This document shows positions 17,747-27,135 of a DNA stretch of 64,000 nt, piece after piece. Every line of letters begins with the position of its first letter. Position 1 is the first letter of the stretch. The notes beneath the pieces are model-generated. The model was not told the origin of the DNA and ran no database searches. It worked only from the letters and a program-made list of their open reading frames with translations. The position numbers and the translations under genes are program-made. The DNA comes from Lentiprolixibacter aurantiacus (GTDB lineage Bacteria > Bacteroidota > Bacteroidia > Flavobacteriales > Flavobacteriaceae). The stretch lies in assembly GCF_026241225.1 (NCBI RefSeq), contig NZ_JAPFQP010000003.1, positions 336,380 through 400,379 on the forward strand. The letters run 5' to 3'.

Positions 17747-18608
17747 ATACCTCAAATGTTTTGTCTTTAGTGGCTTCATCGATAAGTTCTGTTTCCAGTT
17801 TACGCAGGTATTCCAACTTGCGTCGGTTGAGCAGAATTTGCTTTATGGTAGGCTCAACGAATGGCAGCGGTGCAATCTCATTAGGCGCCCTGACGTCGTT
17901 AACTAAACCCAAATATACCCCCATCGTATCCTCCAGTTCAAAAAATTGTGATTTTTTTAAGTATTGGGCTTCGTTATCGTAATTCAACGGAGGTATTTCC
18001 TCCATCACGCGACCAATAGGCACCCAGAGGGAATCATTGAAGTTGAGTTTGCGGAACTGTACCCCAATAGAATCCAGGTAATACAGGTCGTCCTCATCGA
18101 ATCTTTTCAGCCTTTCCATGACCTCATCCTTATTGAGGAATTGCCTGGGCAATTCTACAAAGCGCAACTGTACGAGTTTTTCCTTAAGCTTGAAATTCTC
18201 CTTTTCTTTTTCGTAAATCGACTGCAACTGAGAATCCGTAACCGTTGTATCCTGAGCCTGCAAGACCAGTGCCTCCCGGTACGCCCGGGTGTAGAGGTCC
18301 ATGCGGTAATCGGTAACCAGTTGTTCAAATTCCTGCAGCTGTTCTTCCGGAAGGTTGATCTCTGCCTTGTCCAGCAACAGTTGTTTAATGGCCCAATTGT
18401 TTATGTAATTGGTAACCAGGGCAGCACTGTCCTGTGGTGTAATATCTTCCGGGAGCAGTTTATTTATATCCTCAGCATACAAAAAAACATCTCCCACACG
18501 GGCAACAACCCGGTTTTCTATGTCGTCCTGAATGAACCTGCCACAGGCAGCCATTGCCAGGCCTATCAATAATAAAAAGGAGGTCCGGTTCAGGTTCTTT
18601 GCTAACAT
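17739..18608 (-). CDS. PpiC/SurA-related peptidyl-prolyl isomerase lipoprotein
   Basis: About 289 residues. The N-terminus LLLIGLAMAAC is a lipoprotein signal with a good lipobox. The rest resembles the helical chaperone part of SurA/PpiC-type proteins (VARVGDVFLYAEDINKLLP, then LLDKAEINLPEEQLQEF) with a poorly conserved or missing catalytic domain, so it may be a chaperone rather than an active isomerase. The start was chosen at 18608 because a promoter lies at 18628-18657; the in-frame ATG at 18623 would be nearly leaderless. First gene of the operon with the SurA-like protein and MoxR. Confidence 0.75.
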   Translation of the reverse strand: MLAKNLNRTSFLLLIGLAMAACGRFIQDDIENRVVARVGDVFLYAEDINKLLPEDITPQDSAALVTNYINNWAIKQLLLDKAEINLPEEQLQEFEQLVTDYRMDLYTRAYREALVLQAQDTTVTDSQLQSIYEKEKENFKLKEKLVQLRFVELPRQFLNKDEVMERLKRFDEDDLYYLDSIGVQFRKLNFNDSLWVPIGRVMEEIPPLNYDNEAQYLKKSQFFELEDTMGVYLGLVNDVRAPNEIAPLPFVEPTIKQILLNRRKLEYLRKLETELIDEATKDKTFEVYE

Positions 18609-18627
18609 CTGTACTTGGCGCATTGAG

Positions 18628-18657
18628 CAAAAATAAGAATTCGGACTTGCCTCACAA
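18628..18657 (-). promoter_or_regulatory. Promoter of the PPIase-SurA-MoxR operon
   Basis: On the minus strand TTG (18657-18655), 19 bases, then TATTTTTG (18635-18628). It matches the TTG-N17-23-TAnnTTTG consensus of flavobacteria fully. Confidence 0.75.
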
Positions 18658-18739
18658 GCAAGGGATACTACCATTAACAGATTTTTGAGGACCCGGGAAG
18701 AAAAATTCGTATTTTAGGAATGACCAACAAGATGCCAGG

Positions 18740-19195
18740 ATGAAATATACCTCTGAAATAATTGTGGATGTCCCCCGCACCGTTTTTATAGAAAAACTCG
18801 ATAATCCGGAAAATATGGTGCACTGGCAACGGGGCCTAGTAAAATATAAACCGTTAAGCAGCAATCCCGGGGAAGAAGGTGCGCAAATGGAGCTGCATTA
18901 TAAAATGGGAAAGAGGGAGCTGGTTATGATAGAAACGATACTTAAACGAAACCTTCCGGATGAAATGCATGCCACTTATGATGCCAAGGGAGTTCACAAC
19001 ATACAACACAATTATTTCGAAATAGTATCCCCAACACAGACCCGCTGGCGGTCAGAAAGTGAGTTTCAATTTTCTGGCTTCTTCATGAAGTTTATGGCGT
19101 TTCTAATGCCCGGAGCCTTCAAAAAGCAGTCCATGAAGTATCTTCGCGATTTCAAAGCCTTTGCCGAAGAAGGAAAAAAAGTAAGCAACTCTTAA
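18740..19195 (+). CDS. SRPBCC-fold (polyketide cyclase/START-like) protein
   Basis: 151 residues of the SRPBCC superfamily, a fold that binds hydrophobic ligands. It starts MKYTSEIIVDVPRTVFIEKLDNPENMVHWQ, the usual first strand and helices, and ends with the long C-terminal helix (FMKFMAFLMPGAFKKQSMKY). No signal peptide, so cytoplasmic. Ligand unknown. It begins a plus-strand group with a small protein 9 bases later and a serine hydrolase. Confidence 0.75.
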   Translation: MKYTSEIIVDVPRTVFIEKLDNPENMVHWQRGLVKYKPLSSNPGEEGAQMELHYKMGKRELVMIETILKRNLPDEMHATYDAKGVHNIQHNYFEIVSPTQTRWRSESEFQFSGFFMKFMAFLMPGAFKKQSMKYLRDFKAFAEEGKKVSNS

Positions 19196-19204
19196 GGGTA
19201 ACAA

Positions 19205-19444
19205 TTGGACAGAAAGATCAAACTGATATGGGATTTCAGGGGACCTGATGCTTTGGCCATCGCACAGCATCATGAAATTCACCTTAAAGAATTTATTGAA
19301 AGAGAAGGTCTGAGCCTCAAAATTACCGGGCACCAGGAGTTAAGTGAACTTCATAGCATCGCCTTTTTAGTAGTGCAGGAATCCGGGATGATTCCTGTCC
19401 GAGATGCACTTCTGCCTCATCGTGGGGAATTGTATACGGAATGA
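19205..19444 (+). CDS. Small conserved-looking cytoplasmic protein, unknown function
   Basis: 79 residues beginning at a TTG codon (DRKIKLIWDFRGPDALAIA). It has no membrane segment; the sequence HHEIHLKEFIEREGL and the C-terminal IPVRDALLPHRGELY look like a compact folded domain. I do not recognise a family. No in-frame ATG is available near the 5' end, so TTG is the most likely start. It is placed between the SRPBCC and serine hydrolase genes with short gaps, probably co-transcribed. Confidence 0.6.
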   Translation: MDRKIKLIWDFRGPDALAIAQHHEIHLKEFIEREGLSLKITGHQELSELHSIAFLVVQESGMIPVRDALLPHRGELYTE

Positions 19445-19467
19445 ATGTCTAATCTAAGCCTACTTCC

Positions 19468-20601
19468 TTGAAAGTATTTTGGTTTTTTGCTGCATTAAGC
19501 CTTTTATTCTTTAAGACATGTTCTGAAGACCAGGAAGTTCAGGACCCGCTCAGGCAGGCACTGCAGCTTGAGGATCCTTATATCCGCCAGGTAATGGATA
19601 AGGTAGAAGAACACGAATTGCAGATCATCTACACACGAATTGAAAGGCATGGCGATAGCCTTGTATTGCAGGATTATAAATTTCAGGTAGATGTGGACAA
19701 CTACTTCTATCCCGCCAGCACGGTTAAATTTCCCATGGCGGTGGCAGCACTGGAAAAACTCAATGAGCTGGATTCATTAAACCGCAATGTCCGCTATTAT
19801 GTTGAAGGGGATACCGTGGAAAACTCTTTTGCAGAAGACATTATCAAGATCTTTACCGTAAGTGACAACCACGCTAATAATCGCTTACTGGAATTCCTGG
19901 GCCAGGACGATCTCAACTACCGGCTACGAAGAAGGGGGGTTGAACCGGTAAGAATTTCGCATCGACTCGGAGTGCATTCCGATGAAGTGACTACCCGGCC
20001 ATTAGTGATCTACCTGAACGACAGTACAACCGCAGTTAGTCGGCCAATTGAAAACACCCCTCCCGAACCGCTGTTACTAAAAGGAATTAAAAAGGGAAGG
20101 GGCTTCTACAAGGCAGATTCCCTTTATGCAGAACCTTTTGATTTCAAACTCAAGAACTACTATCCCCTGGAAGCGCAGCACTCCGTTTTGAAACGCATTA
20201 TTTTTCCCACCTATTTCCCTGAACATAAGCGCTTTGGTATTTCAGAGGAACAACGGAAATTCTTGCTGAACGCCATGCAAATGCTTCCCAGGGAAGCCGG
20301 ATATGACGAAGAGGAATATTACGATAGCTATTGCAAATTCTTTATGTATGGGGACAGCCAGGAGCAAATTCCGGAACATATACAAATCTTCAACAAGGTT
20401 GGATTTGCCTACGGGACCCTTACAGATTGTGCCTATATCCGCGACAATTTAAATGGGGCGGAATTTATGGTTAGTGCAACCATCCTGGTTAATCAGGACC
20501 GCCTATTCAATGACGACGCTTATGAATACGATGAAGTTGGGATTCCATTCCTTGCGACAATTGGAAGAGCCCTTTATGATTATGAAAGTACGGGCAAATA
20601 A
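19468..20601 (+). CDS. Class A beta-lactamase-like serine hydrolase lipoprotein
   Basis: 377 residues from a TTG start. The signal peptide VFWFFAALSLLFFKTC suggests lipidation at Cys18. The serine hydrolase motifs are S84-T-V-K87 (PASTVKFPM, the SxxK motif), S132-D-N134 (VSDNHANN) and K-V-G in FNKVGFAYGT in place of KTG. The spacing is that of class A beta-lactamases, but the protein is about 90 residues longer and lacks an evident ExxxN omega loop, so it may be a peptidase or cell-wall enzyme rather than a resistance enzyme. Follows the SRPBCC pair on the same strand. Confidence 0.78.
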   Translation: MKVFWFFAALSLLFFKTCSEDQEVQDPLRQALQLEDPYIRQVMDKVEEHELQIIYTRIERHGDSLVLQDYKFQVDVDNYFYPASTVKFPMAVAALEKLNELDSLNRNVRYYVEGDTVENSFAEDIIKIFTVSDNHANNRLLEFLGQDDLNYRLRRRGVEPVRISHRLGVHSDEVTTRPLVIYLNDSTTAVSRPIENTPPEPLLLKGIKKGRGFYKADSLYAEPFDFKLKNYYPLEAQHSVLKRIIFPTYFPEHKRFGISEEQRKFLLNAMQMLPREAGYDEEEYYDSYCKFFMYGDSQEQIPEHIQIFNKVGFAYGTLTDCAYIRDNLNGAEFMVSATILVNQDRLFNDDAYEYDEVGIPFLATIGRALYDYESTGK

Positions 20602-20668
20602 ATAGCAAAAACCAAAGGATACATTTGGGGTCAACAAAACCAGTTGACGACTGGCATTTTTATGATAG

Positions 20669-21976
20669 CTAAACTCCCACCGGTTCCCCGTAAAGGTCAA
20701 AATCTGCGGCTTCAACGATCTTAACCTGCGTAAAGTCTCCAATTTTTACGTAGAACTTAGTGGCGTCTATGAGGACTTCATTATCTACATCTGGAGAATC
20801 GTATTCTGTCCGGCCCACAAAATAATTTCCTTCTTTGCGATCGATCAGGCAGCGAAACTCTTTGCCTACTTTCTGCTGGTTCAGCTCCCAGGATATCTGG
20901 GATTGAAGCTCCATGATGTCGTTGGCTCGCTGCTGCTTGATGGCTTCAGGCACATCATCGTTGAGGGAATAGGCATGGGTATTTTCTTCGTGGCTATAGG
21001 TAAAACACCCCAGTCGCTCAAAGCGCATTTCACTTACCCAGTTCTTCAGGGTGTTGAAGTCTTCTTCAGTTTCACCCGGATAACCCACAATAAGCGTTGT
21101 CCTGATAGCCATATCCGGGATTATTTCCCTGAATTGTTTTAGGAGCCTGTTGGTTTTCTCCATTGTGGTTCCCCTTCTCATGCTTTTAAGAATGGAGTCT
21201 GAGATGTGTTGCAGGGGTATATCTATATAGTTACAGACTTTAGGCTGCGTTTTAATCACTTCCAGGACATCGAGGGGAAAACCGGTTGGAAACGCATAAT
21301 GCAATCGGATCCACTCTATCCCTTCCACCTCACACAGCGCCAATAAAAGCCTTGCCAGTTCCCGCTTTTTGTAAAGGTCCAGTCCGTAATAGGTGAGGTC
21401 CTGGGCGATAAGAATAAGTTCTTTAACCCCATTCCTGGCAAGCTTTTCCGCTTCCAGTGTTAGTTCCTCAATGGGTTTGCTTTTGTGTTTTCCTCTCATC
21501 AAGGGAATCGCACAAAAGGAGCAGGGCCGGTCACAGCCCTCTGCAATTTTAAGGTAGGCATAATTCTTTGGGGTGGTAGTAATGCGTTCCCCGATCAATT
21601 CATGCTTGTAATCTGCACCCAGAGCCTTCAAGAGGTTGGGCAGGTCTGTAGTCCCAAAATAACGGTCTACATCTGGGATTTCCTTTTCCAGATCCGGTTT
21701 ATAGCGTTCGCTGAGGCATCCGGTTACAAAAACCTTGTCTATTTCACCCGCCTCCTTCTTCTGAACATATTCCAATATGGTATTGACACTTTCCTCCTTG
21801 GCATTATCTATAAAACCGCAGGTGTTGATAACGGCGATATTGCCTTCCCCCTCATGGACCACTTCCTTGTTGTTGGCCTTTAGTTGCCCCATAAGCACCT
21901 CTGAATCATATAGGTTCTTGGAACAACCCAGCGTTACTACATTTATGCGGTTCTTCTTTGTCGATTTGGTCCTCAT
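20669..21976 (-). CDS. rimO: Ribosomal protein S12 methylthiotransferase RimO
   Basis: 435-residue radical-SAM enzyme that adds a methylthio group to Asp of ribosomal protein S12. The N-terminal UPF0004 domain has VTLGCSKNLYDSEVL and INTCGFIDNAKEESVN. The radical-SAM cluster is EGCDRPCSFCAIP (CxxxCxxC, about residue 150), and a C-terminal TRAM domain ends the protein (VLIDATKFYVKIGDFTQVKIVEA). Length and motif GCSKN, rather than GCQMN, separate it from MiaB. Confidence 0.95.
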   Translation of the reverse strand: MRTKSTKKNRINVVTLGCSKNLYDSEVLMGQLKANNKEVVHEGEGNIAVINTCGFIDNAKEESVNTILEYVQKKEAGEIDKVFVTGCLSERYKPDLEKEIPDVDRYFGTTDLPNLLKALGADYKHELIGERITTTPKNYAYLKIAEGCDRPCSFCAIPLMRGKHKSKPIEELTLEAEKLARNGVKELILIAQDLTYYGLDLYKKRELARLLLALCEVEGIEWIRLHYAFPTGFPLDVLEVIKTQPKVCNYIDIPLQHISDSILKSMRRGTTMEKTNRLLKQFREIIPDMAIRTTLIVGYPGETEEDFNTLKNWVSEMRFERLGCFTYSHEENTHAYSLNDDVPEAIKQQRANDIMELQSQISWELNQQKVGKEFRCLIDRKEGNYFVGRTEYDSPDVDNEVLIDATKFYVKIGDFTQVKIVEAADFDLYGEPVGV

Positions 21977-21992
21977 ATCTCAAATTGATGTG

Positions 21993-22000
21993 CAAAAATA
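21993..22000 (-). promoter_or_regulatory. -7 box upstream of rimO
   Basis: On the minus strand TATTTTTG, 16 bases before the rimO ATG; no TTG at the usual distance. Confidence 0.5.
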
Positions 22001-22072
22001 CGACAAGAAATACAATGCCTTCTTTTAGGGGCATTTATACATATATCCATTTGGAAAAAAGCTTCCTTTTCC

Positions 22073-23752
22073 CTACTCATTATACATTTCAGGGGCTTTC
22101 CTGGCTTTGGTCGCCTGTTCAAATGCATAGCCCAGTTGCAGTAGTTTATCCTCTTCAAAGGGTTTGGCTATAAAGGTAAGGCTTACCGGCTCACCTGTTT
22201 CACGGTATCCCATTGGTACAGTAAGGGCAGGATATTTAGCAACTGCTGCATATCCGGCATGGTAATTATTTATAGAGAGGACGGCATCCAGCTGGAATTC
22301 CTCCATGGCCTGATCAAAGAAAAGACGTCCGTTCTTTTCAAGATTTAGCTTGATAACTTCCAGTTCTTCAAGTGTTGTGGAATCACTCAAAATCCCTTCT
22401 AAACGGGCCTGTCCATAGGGCATACGCAGTAAGGTGTCCTTTTTGTTGAAGGCTACTACATCCAACACGTTCCTGACCTTCACTGCCTGGGTATCCTTCA
22501 CCTGAGTACTGATGTAGGCCGGCAAATCGTATTTCATATCGATGTTCAACAAAGTACTGAAACCGTTCATTTGCACTTCCGGCGGTGTAAAACTGAACAC
22601 CTCAGCTCCCATTTCCTTTAATTTCTCCACGGTACTGGCGTAGACAGAATCGGATTCCATGAGCGGTGCAAAAACACCCAGTCGTTTTCCACGCAACACA
22701 CTACCTTCGAGAATGCCACTCAGATAATCCATATTTACATCAACAGATTTGGCATCAGCAGGGTCTTTTCCTGTCAGTGCCCCCAAGAGAATAGCATTGT
22801 CTACCACATTCCTGGTCATGGGCCCGGGCGTATCCAAAGTGCTGGAAATAGGGACTATGCCGGTTCTACTTAGCAAACCTATAGTAGGTTTCAATCCCAC
22901 AACGGAATTCTGACCCGAGGGAGACAATATAGAGCCTGAGGTTTCAGTACCTATGGCAGCTACCGCATAATTGGCCGCAACTGATGTCCCGCTACCTGAA
23001 CTCGAACCACCAGTCTCAAAAACCCTTCGGCCGTATGGATTTAAAGTTTGCCCCCCTATAGCACTGTACCCAACCGGACATCCACCACAAAAGAAGTAGG
23101 CCCATTCACTGAGGTTAACCTTGCCGAGAATAAGCGCGCCATTGCTTTTGAGTCTGCTGACAATAAATGCATCTTCCGTGTTCTCATTATTTTCCAGGGC
23201 AATGGCCCCGGCTGTTGTGCGCATGCCTTTGGTGTTGATATTATCCTTCAACAGTACAGGCATCCCGAAAAGAGGATTTTGCAGCAGGTCCGGGTTTTCT
23301 TCGATTTCGCGATCTTTCTCCCGTGCTTCCTCCACCACATCGGCATTGAGAGCAATTACCGTATTCAGGGTGGTAGCATTGTCCAGTTCGTATTTGTAGA
23401 TCCGGTAGAGATAAAACAGCACCAGTTTTTCATAGCTGAGTTCCCCTGAGGCAACATGCAGCTGTATCGTAGGGATGTCCTGTTCGAGGATCAATGGTTT
23501 TAAAGAATCATATTCGGCCTCTGAAAACCGGCTCACTTCCTTGTAAAGCGGGCGAAACACTTCGTTCTTGTCCAGAACCCGGGATTGTATGAGCTTGTAT
23601 CGCATTCGGGTATTCTCGTGATCCTGGTTTGCAGCTACTTCAGCAGAATCGTTGTAGGGCTCCCATAGTACTACGTCCTCGTAGTTTACGTTGGGATCAT
23701 TTTTACAGGCTATCCCCACTAATACGAGGAGAATAAAATAGAGTTTTTTCAT
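22073..23752 (-). CDS. Amidase-signature lipoprotein
   Basis: 559 residues. MKKLYFILLVLVGIAC is a lipoprotein signal (Cys16). The amidase-signature domain shows the catalytic Lys in MPVLLKDNINTKGM, the Ser-cisSer region GGSSSGSGTSVAANYA with SETSGSILSPS-like following segment, and GLKPTIGLLSRTGIVPIS. The enzyme would hydrolyse amide bonds in the periplasm; the substrate cannot be read from sequence. Length is slightly above the roughly 470-500 usual because of the leader and an N-terminal extension with YDSLKPLILEQDIPTIQ. Confidence 0.88.
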   Translation of the reverse strand: MKKLYFILLVLVGIACKNDPNVNYEDVVLWEPYNDSAEVAANQDHENTRMRYKLIQSRVLDKNEVFRPLYKEVSRFSEAEYDSLKPLILEQDIPTIQLHVASGELSYEKLVLFYLYRIYKYELDNATTLNTVIALNADVVEEAREKDREIEENPDLLQNPLFGMPVLLKDNINTKGMRTTAGAIALENNENTEDAFIVSRLKSNGALILGKVNLSEWAYFFCGGCPVGYSAIGGQTLNPYGRRVFETGGSSSGSGTSVAANYAVAAIGTETSGSILSPSGQNSVVGLKPTIGLLSRTGIVPISSTLDTPGPMTRNVVDNAILLGALTGKDPADAKSVDVNMDYLSGILEGSVLRGKRLGVFAPLMESDSVYASTVEKLKEMGAEVFSFTPPEVQMNGFSTLLNIDMKYDLPAYISTQVKDTQAVKVRNVLDVVAFNKKDTLLRMPYGQARLEGILSDSTTLEELEVIKLNLEKNGRLFFDQAMEEFQLDAVLSINNYHAGYAAVAKYPALTVPMGYRETGEPVSLTFIAKPFEEDKLLQLGYAFEQATKARKAPEMYNE

Positions 23753-23820
23753 AGCACGGTTATTTTTAATACTGTTAGTAGTTTTCTTTTAAGAATACAT
23801 TTTTTTAATCATGTTTTCCA

Positions 23821-24783
23821 TTAAGAGCTGGTGTTGAAAAAGGAATCCACAAACTCATACTTATTGAATACCTGTAAATCTTCCAGGCCTTCCCCTACCC
23901 CGATATACTTCACGGGAATCTGGAACTGATCGGAAATTCCAATTACCACTCCACCCTTGGCCGTACCGTCTAATTTGGTTACGGCAAGAGAAGATACCTC
24001 GGTGGCCTTGGTAAATTGCCTGGCTTGTTCAAAGGCGTTCTGACCGGTAGATCCGTCCAGGACCAGCAGCACGTCATGGGGTGCTCCGGGTACTACTTTC
24101 TGCATCACTCTTTTTACCTTGCCCAGTTCGTTCATGAGATTCACCTTATTGTGAAGGCGTCCTGCAGTATCTATCAATACCACATCAACCTCCTGACTTA
24201 CCGCAGAACTGAGGGTGTCATAAGCCACGGATGCCGGGTCACTACCCATCTTTTGCTTTATAATGGGCACATCAACGCGGTCTGCCCAAACCTGCAACTG
24301 GTCAATAGCTGCGGCCCGGAAGGTGTCGGCGGCACCTAACATCACTTTAAGGCCCTGTTTTTTGAACTGGTAGGCCAGCTTTCCAATGGTGGTGGTCTTA
24401 CCCACTCCATTAACCCCTACTACCATAACTACGTAGGGCTTGTGGGTTGTATCGATTTGAAATTCAGTTTCCTCACCGTGATGTGTCTCGGAAAGCAATC
24501 CTGCAATTTCTTCCCTCAGGATCAGATTGAGTTCCTCGGTACCAAGGTACTTATCGCGGGCTACCCGTTCTTCGATCCGCTCGATAATCTTTAGAGTAGT
24601 ATTCACCCCCACATCCGAGGTCACCAGCACTTCCTCCAGGTTATCCAGTACGTCATCGTCAACCTTGGATTTGCCAGCTACCGCCTTGCTTAATTTCCCT
24701 AAAAAACTGGTCTTGGATTTTTCGAGCCCCTTATCCAGGGTCTCCTTTTTCTGGGTAGAAAATATCTTTTTGAATAAGCTCAT
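23821..24783 (-). CDS. ftsY: Signal recognition particle receptor FtsY
   Basis: 320-residue SRP GTPase that docks ribosome-SRP complexes at the inner membrane. It has the short N domain and the full G domain: GVNGVGKTTTIGKLAYQF (about residue 125), DTFRAAAIDQL, DTAGRLHNK and TKLDGTAKGG near the C-terminus. The acidic N-terminal A domain of E. coli FtsY is missing, as is normal in Bacteroidetes. It lies downstream of the rpmB-rpmG-DUF4295 group but is separated from it by a strong terminator. Confidence 0.95.
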   Translation of the reverse strand: MSLFKKIFSTQKKETLDKGLEKSKTSFLGKLSKAVAGKSKVDDDVLDNLEEVLVTSDVGVNTTLKIIERIEERVARDKYLGTEELNLILREEIAGLLSETHHGEETEFQIDTTHKPYVVMVVGVNGVGKTTTIGKLAYQFKKQGLKVMLGAADTFRAAAIDQLQVWADRVDVPIIKQKMGSDPASVAYDTLSSAVSQEVDVVLIDTAGRLHNKVNLMNELGKVKRVMQKVVPGAPHDVLLVLDGSTGQNAFEQARQFTKATEVSSLAVTKLDGTAKGGVVIGISDQFQIPVKYIGVGEGLEDLQVFNKYEFVDSFFNTSS

Positions 24784-24822
24784 ATCCTTGGCTGAATTAT
24801 CCTATAAAGATAGGAAATAAAA

Positions 24823-24850
24823 AAAGCCGTTTTGCTAACAAAACGGCTTT
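24823..24850 (-). terminator. Intrinsic terminator after DUF4295
   Basis: AAAGCCGTTTTG and CAAAACGGCTTT form a perfect 12-bp stem with a four-base loop; on the minus strand a long T run follows. It ends the rpmB-rpmG-DUF4295 transcript before ftsY. Confidence 0.9.
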
Positions 24851-24874
24851 CATATAGTGCTTCGATCTATTCTT

Positions 24875-25027
24875 TTACTTCTTTGCCAACCAGTCGTTTA
24901 CATACTCTGGTGGCATGATGCCTTCCACAAAAGTGTAGGCTCCTGTTTTTGGCGATTTAACCATTTTGATCGCCTTGGTCAATCTTTTGGAAGAGGATTG
25001 TAATGTTGCTACCGTTTTCTTAGCCAT
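24875..25027 (-). CDS. DUF4295 small basic protein
   Basis: 50 residues beginning MAKKTVATLQSSSKRLTK and ending PPEYVNDWLAKK, rich in Lys. This small family is found after rpmG in Bacteroidetes and is probably ribosome-associated, by context; no function is established to my knowledge. It starts 6 bases after the rpmG stop, and a terminator lies just downstream. Confidence 0.88.
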   Translation of the reverse strand: MAKKTVATLQSSSKRLTKAIKMVKSPKTGAYTFVEGIMPPEYVNDWLAKK

Positions 25028-25033
25028 AACGCC

Positions 25034-25216
25034 TTATTTTATCTCTTTGTGAATGGTCATTTTCTTGAGGATAGGATTGTACTTTTTGATTTCCATCCTA
25101 TCTGGAGTGTTCTTTTTGTTCTTGGTGGTGATATAGCGGGATGTACCGGGCATACCAGAATTTTTATGCTCGGTGCACTCCAAAATAACCTGAACCCTAT
25201 TTCCTTTCTTTGCCAT
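25034..25216 (-). CDS. rpmG: 50S ribosomal protein L33
   Basis: 60 residues, [21 protein letters not shown] followed by [22 protein letters not shown], the L33 signature. The zinc-binding Cys pairs are not present (single Cys at about 14), so this is a C-minus form. It sits between rpmB and DUF4295. Confidence 0.96.
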   Translation of the reverse strand: MAKKGNRVQVILECTEHKNSGMPGTSRYITTKNKKNTPDRMEIKKYNPILKKMTIHKEIK

Positions 25217-25235
25217 CGCTTGCTTCTTTTTCGGA

Positions 25236-25472
25236 TTACTTGATTAATCCTTGTTCCCTAGCTTCTTTTAATACTGCAGAAATTCCTTTTTTGTTGATCG
25301 ATTTTAGCGCACGGGCAGATACTTTCAGGGTTATCCATCGATCTTCTTCAGGAATATAAAAACGCTTTTTGGACAGGTTTACATCAAACCTCCTTTTGGT
25401 CTTATTAATGGAGAAAGAAACGTTGTTTCCGAACATCGCCCTCTTTCCCGTAATTTCACAGACTTTTGACAT
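25236..25472 (-). CDS. rpmB: 50S ribosomal protein L28
   Basis: 78 residues, starting [19 protein letters not shown] and containing [17 protein letters not shown], typical of L28. First gene of the rpmB-rpmG-DUF4295 operon, with a full consensus promoter 35 bases upstream. Confidence 0.96.
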   Translation of the reverse strand: MSKVCEITGKRAMFGNNVSFSINKTKRRFDVNLSKKRFYIPEEDRWITLKVSARALKSINKKGISAVLKEAREQGLIK

Positions 25473-25506
25473 CGCGTTACTTTTTTACTTTATTCAAAAC
25501 AGGGTG

Positions 25507-25537
25507 CAAATGTACATCATTTTTGGTGTACCTACAA
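25507..25537 (-). promoter_or_regulatory. Promoter of the rpmB operon
   Basis: On the minus strand TTG (25537-25535), 20 bases, then TACATTTG (25514-25507), a full TTG-N17-23-TAnnTTTG match. Confidence 0.75.
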
Positions 25538-25546
25538 GATTCTCTC

Positions 25547-26794
25547 TCAGATTTTTAAAATTTCTTTCTTCAGCAATTCAAATGCCTTATGGACGGACTT
25601 TTGCACAATTCTTACCCTGTGATTTCCCATGGAAAACCGCTCCGCAAATACCCTGTCGGGAGTAGCGATAGCTATGTAAACCGTACCAATATCTGCATCC
25701 GAATCTCCCTTGGTTGGACCTGCATTACCCGTAGTTGACACAGCATAATCCGATTTGAAGAGTTGCCGTGCATTTACTGCCATGGTTTTAGCAACTTCTG
25801 CGCTTACCACACTGTGCTCCTTAATAAGTTTTTCCGGAATCCCTAGTACATCTTTCTTCACCTCAGTGGCATAGGCCACCACACTACCTTTCAGATAGGC
25901 AGAGGCACCCGGGATTGAAGTGAGCTGCTGGGCAATTTTACCCCCGGTAAAACTTTCTGCTGTAGCCAGGGTAAGGCCCTTCTCGGTCATTACTTTTGCA
26001 ATTCCGGATTCCAGGCTTCCTTCTTCCTCTTCCCCATAGATAATGTCTCCTATAATTCCGTACAATTCTGCTATGGCTTTTTCCACTTCTTCTGAGATGC
26101 TTTGCTTATCATCACCCTTAGCAGTAAGGCGCAATCTCACCTTCCCCAAATTGGGTAAATAAGCCAGTTTGATGAAATCCGGCAGCGAATTTTCCCAGTC
26201 TTCTATGCGTTCTGCAATGGCACTTTCACCTAGGCCATAGGTCATTATTGTCCGATGCAGTATAAAGGGCCGGTGAAATTCACGCTGAATACGGGGCAAC
26301 ACCTCAGCCTGCATGAGGTTCTTCATTTCAAAAGGAACCCCGGGCAGGGAAACCAGGATTTGTTTCCCCTTTTTCATCCACATTCCCGGTGCCGTACCGT
26401 ATTTATTATGCAGAATCCTGGCACGGGAAGGCACCAGGGCCTGTTGCCGATTCATCTCCGAAATTGGTGTGCTGATATATTTCTCAAAAAGGTATTCTAT
26501 ATGGGCCAGTACCTTTTGGTTCAGTACCAGGGTATCTTCCAGGAATTCGCAAAGGGTATGTTTGGTAATATCGTCTTTTGTAGGTCCCAGTCCACCTGTG
26601 ATCAGTATAAGGTCTGCCCTGGAGCAGGCTTCTTCCAGTGCCTGCAGGATGTGTTCCCTATGGTCCTGAACAGAGGAGATCTGATAAACAGAAATACCTA
26701 TTTTGTTAAATTCCTGGGCAATGTAGGCCGAATTGGTATCTACAATCTGGCCAATGAGGATCTCATCGCCAATAGTGATAATTTCTGCGTACAT
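25547..26794 (-). CDS. cinA: CinA-family protein (nicotinamide-nucleotide amidohydrolase)
   Basis: 415 residues with two domains. The N-terminal MoCF-type domain ([33 protein letters not shown]) corresponds to the ADP-ribose pyrophosphatase part. The C-terminal PncC-type domain ([28 protein letters not shown]) deamidates NMN. The role is recycling of pyridine nucleotides; the competence link of the name applies to other bacteria. The start ATG directly follows the Hpt gene end (one shared base region), so translation is probably coupled. Confidence 0.93.
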   Translation of the reverse strand: MYAEIITIGDEILIGQIVDTNSAYIAQEFNKIGISVYQISSVQDHREHILQALEEACSRADLILITGGLGPTKDDITKHTLCEFLEDTLVLNQKVLAHIEYLFEKYISTPISEMNRQQALVPSRARILHNKYGTAPGMWMKKGKQILVSLPGVPFEMKNLMQAEVLPRIQREFHRPFILHRTIMTYGLGESAIAERIEDWENSLPDFIKLAYLPNLGKVRLRLTAKGDDKQSISEEVEKAIAELYGIIGDIIYGEEEEGSLESGIAKVMTEKGLTLATAESFTGGKIAQQLTSIPGASAYLKGSVVAYATEVKKDVLGIPEKLIKEHSVVSAEVAKTMAVNARQLFKSDYAVSTTGNAGPTKGDSDADIGTVYIAIATPDRVFAERFSMGNHRVRIVQKSVHKAFELLKKEILKI

Positions 26795-27135
26795 CAGAAA
26801 TTGAAATCATTTTTAAGCTCGGCAATGACCTGAAGAACATCTTTTTTAAGAGCCGGGAACTTCTGCTCGATTGCAGGGCCATTATCGCCCGGCGTTTTGC
26901 CCAGAGTCTCTATTTCCAGGGCCACTGCCCGCGTTTGTTCCATACCCAGCAAATCCACATTGGGCTTTATCTTATGGGCAAGTTTATATACTTTCTCGTA
27001 GTCTTTACTATCAATAGCCGCCTCCAGATTTTTCAAATCCTGTGGTACTTCGTCAAGGAAAACAGCGATTACCGATTCTATGAAGTCAGTATCTCCTTCC
27101 GCCATTTCATTAATCTTATCTAAACTGTAAATCAT
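26794..27135 (-). CDS. Hpt-domain histidine phosphotransfer protein
   Basis: About 113 residues, almost entirely an Hpt four-helix bundle. The phosphorylatable His is in [16 protein letters not shown] near residue 54. Stand-alone Hpt proteins carry phosphate between hybrid kinases and response regulators. No kinase or regulator is nearby, so partners are elsewhere. The ATG at 27135 overlaps the stop of the FAH gene by one base; a GTG at 27138 is an alternative start. Next gene is cinA with a one-base overlap. Confidence 0.88.
   Translation of the reverse strand: MIYSLDKINEMAEGDTDFIESVIAVFLDEVPQDLKNLEAAIDSKDYEKVYKLAHKIKPNVDLLGMEQTRAVALEIETLGKTPGDNGPAIEQKFPALKKDVLQVIAELKNDFNF

Noticed and set aside
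17964..18572. 202-codon plus-strand frame across the PPIase lipoprotein gene
   Set aside because: Antisense to a gene with lipobox, promoter and operon partners; no motifs of its own.
19468..20601. Antibiotic-resistance beta-lactamase
   Set aside because: The SxxK and SDN motifs fit the superfamily, but the length, the missing omega-loop motif and the chromosomal context do not allow a resistance call.
26255..26833. 192-codon plus-strand frame over cinA
   Set aside because: The cinA protein is complete and recognisable in the opposite frame; this one has no start signal or family.
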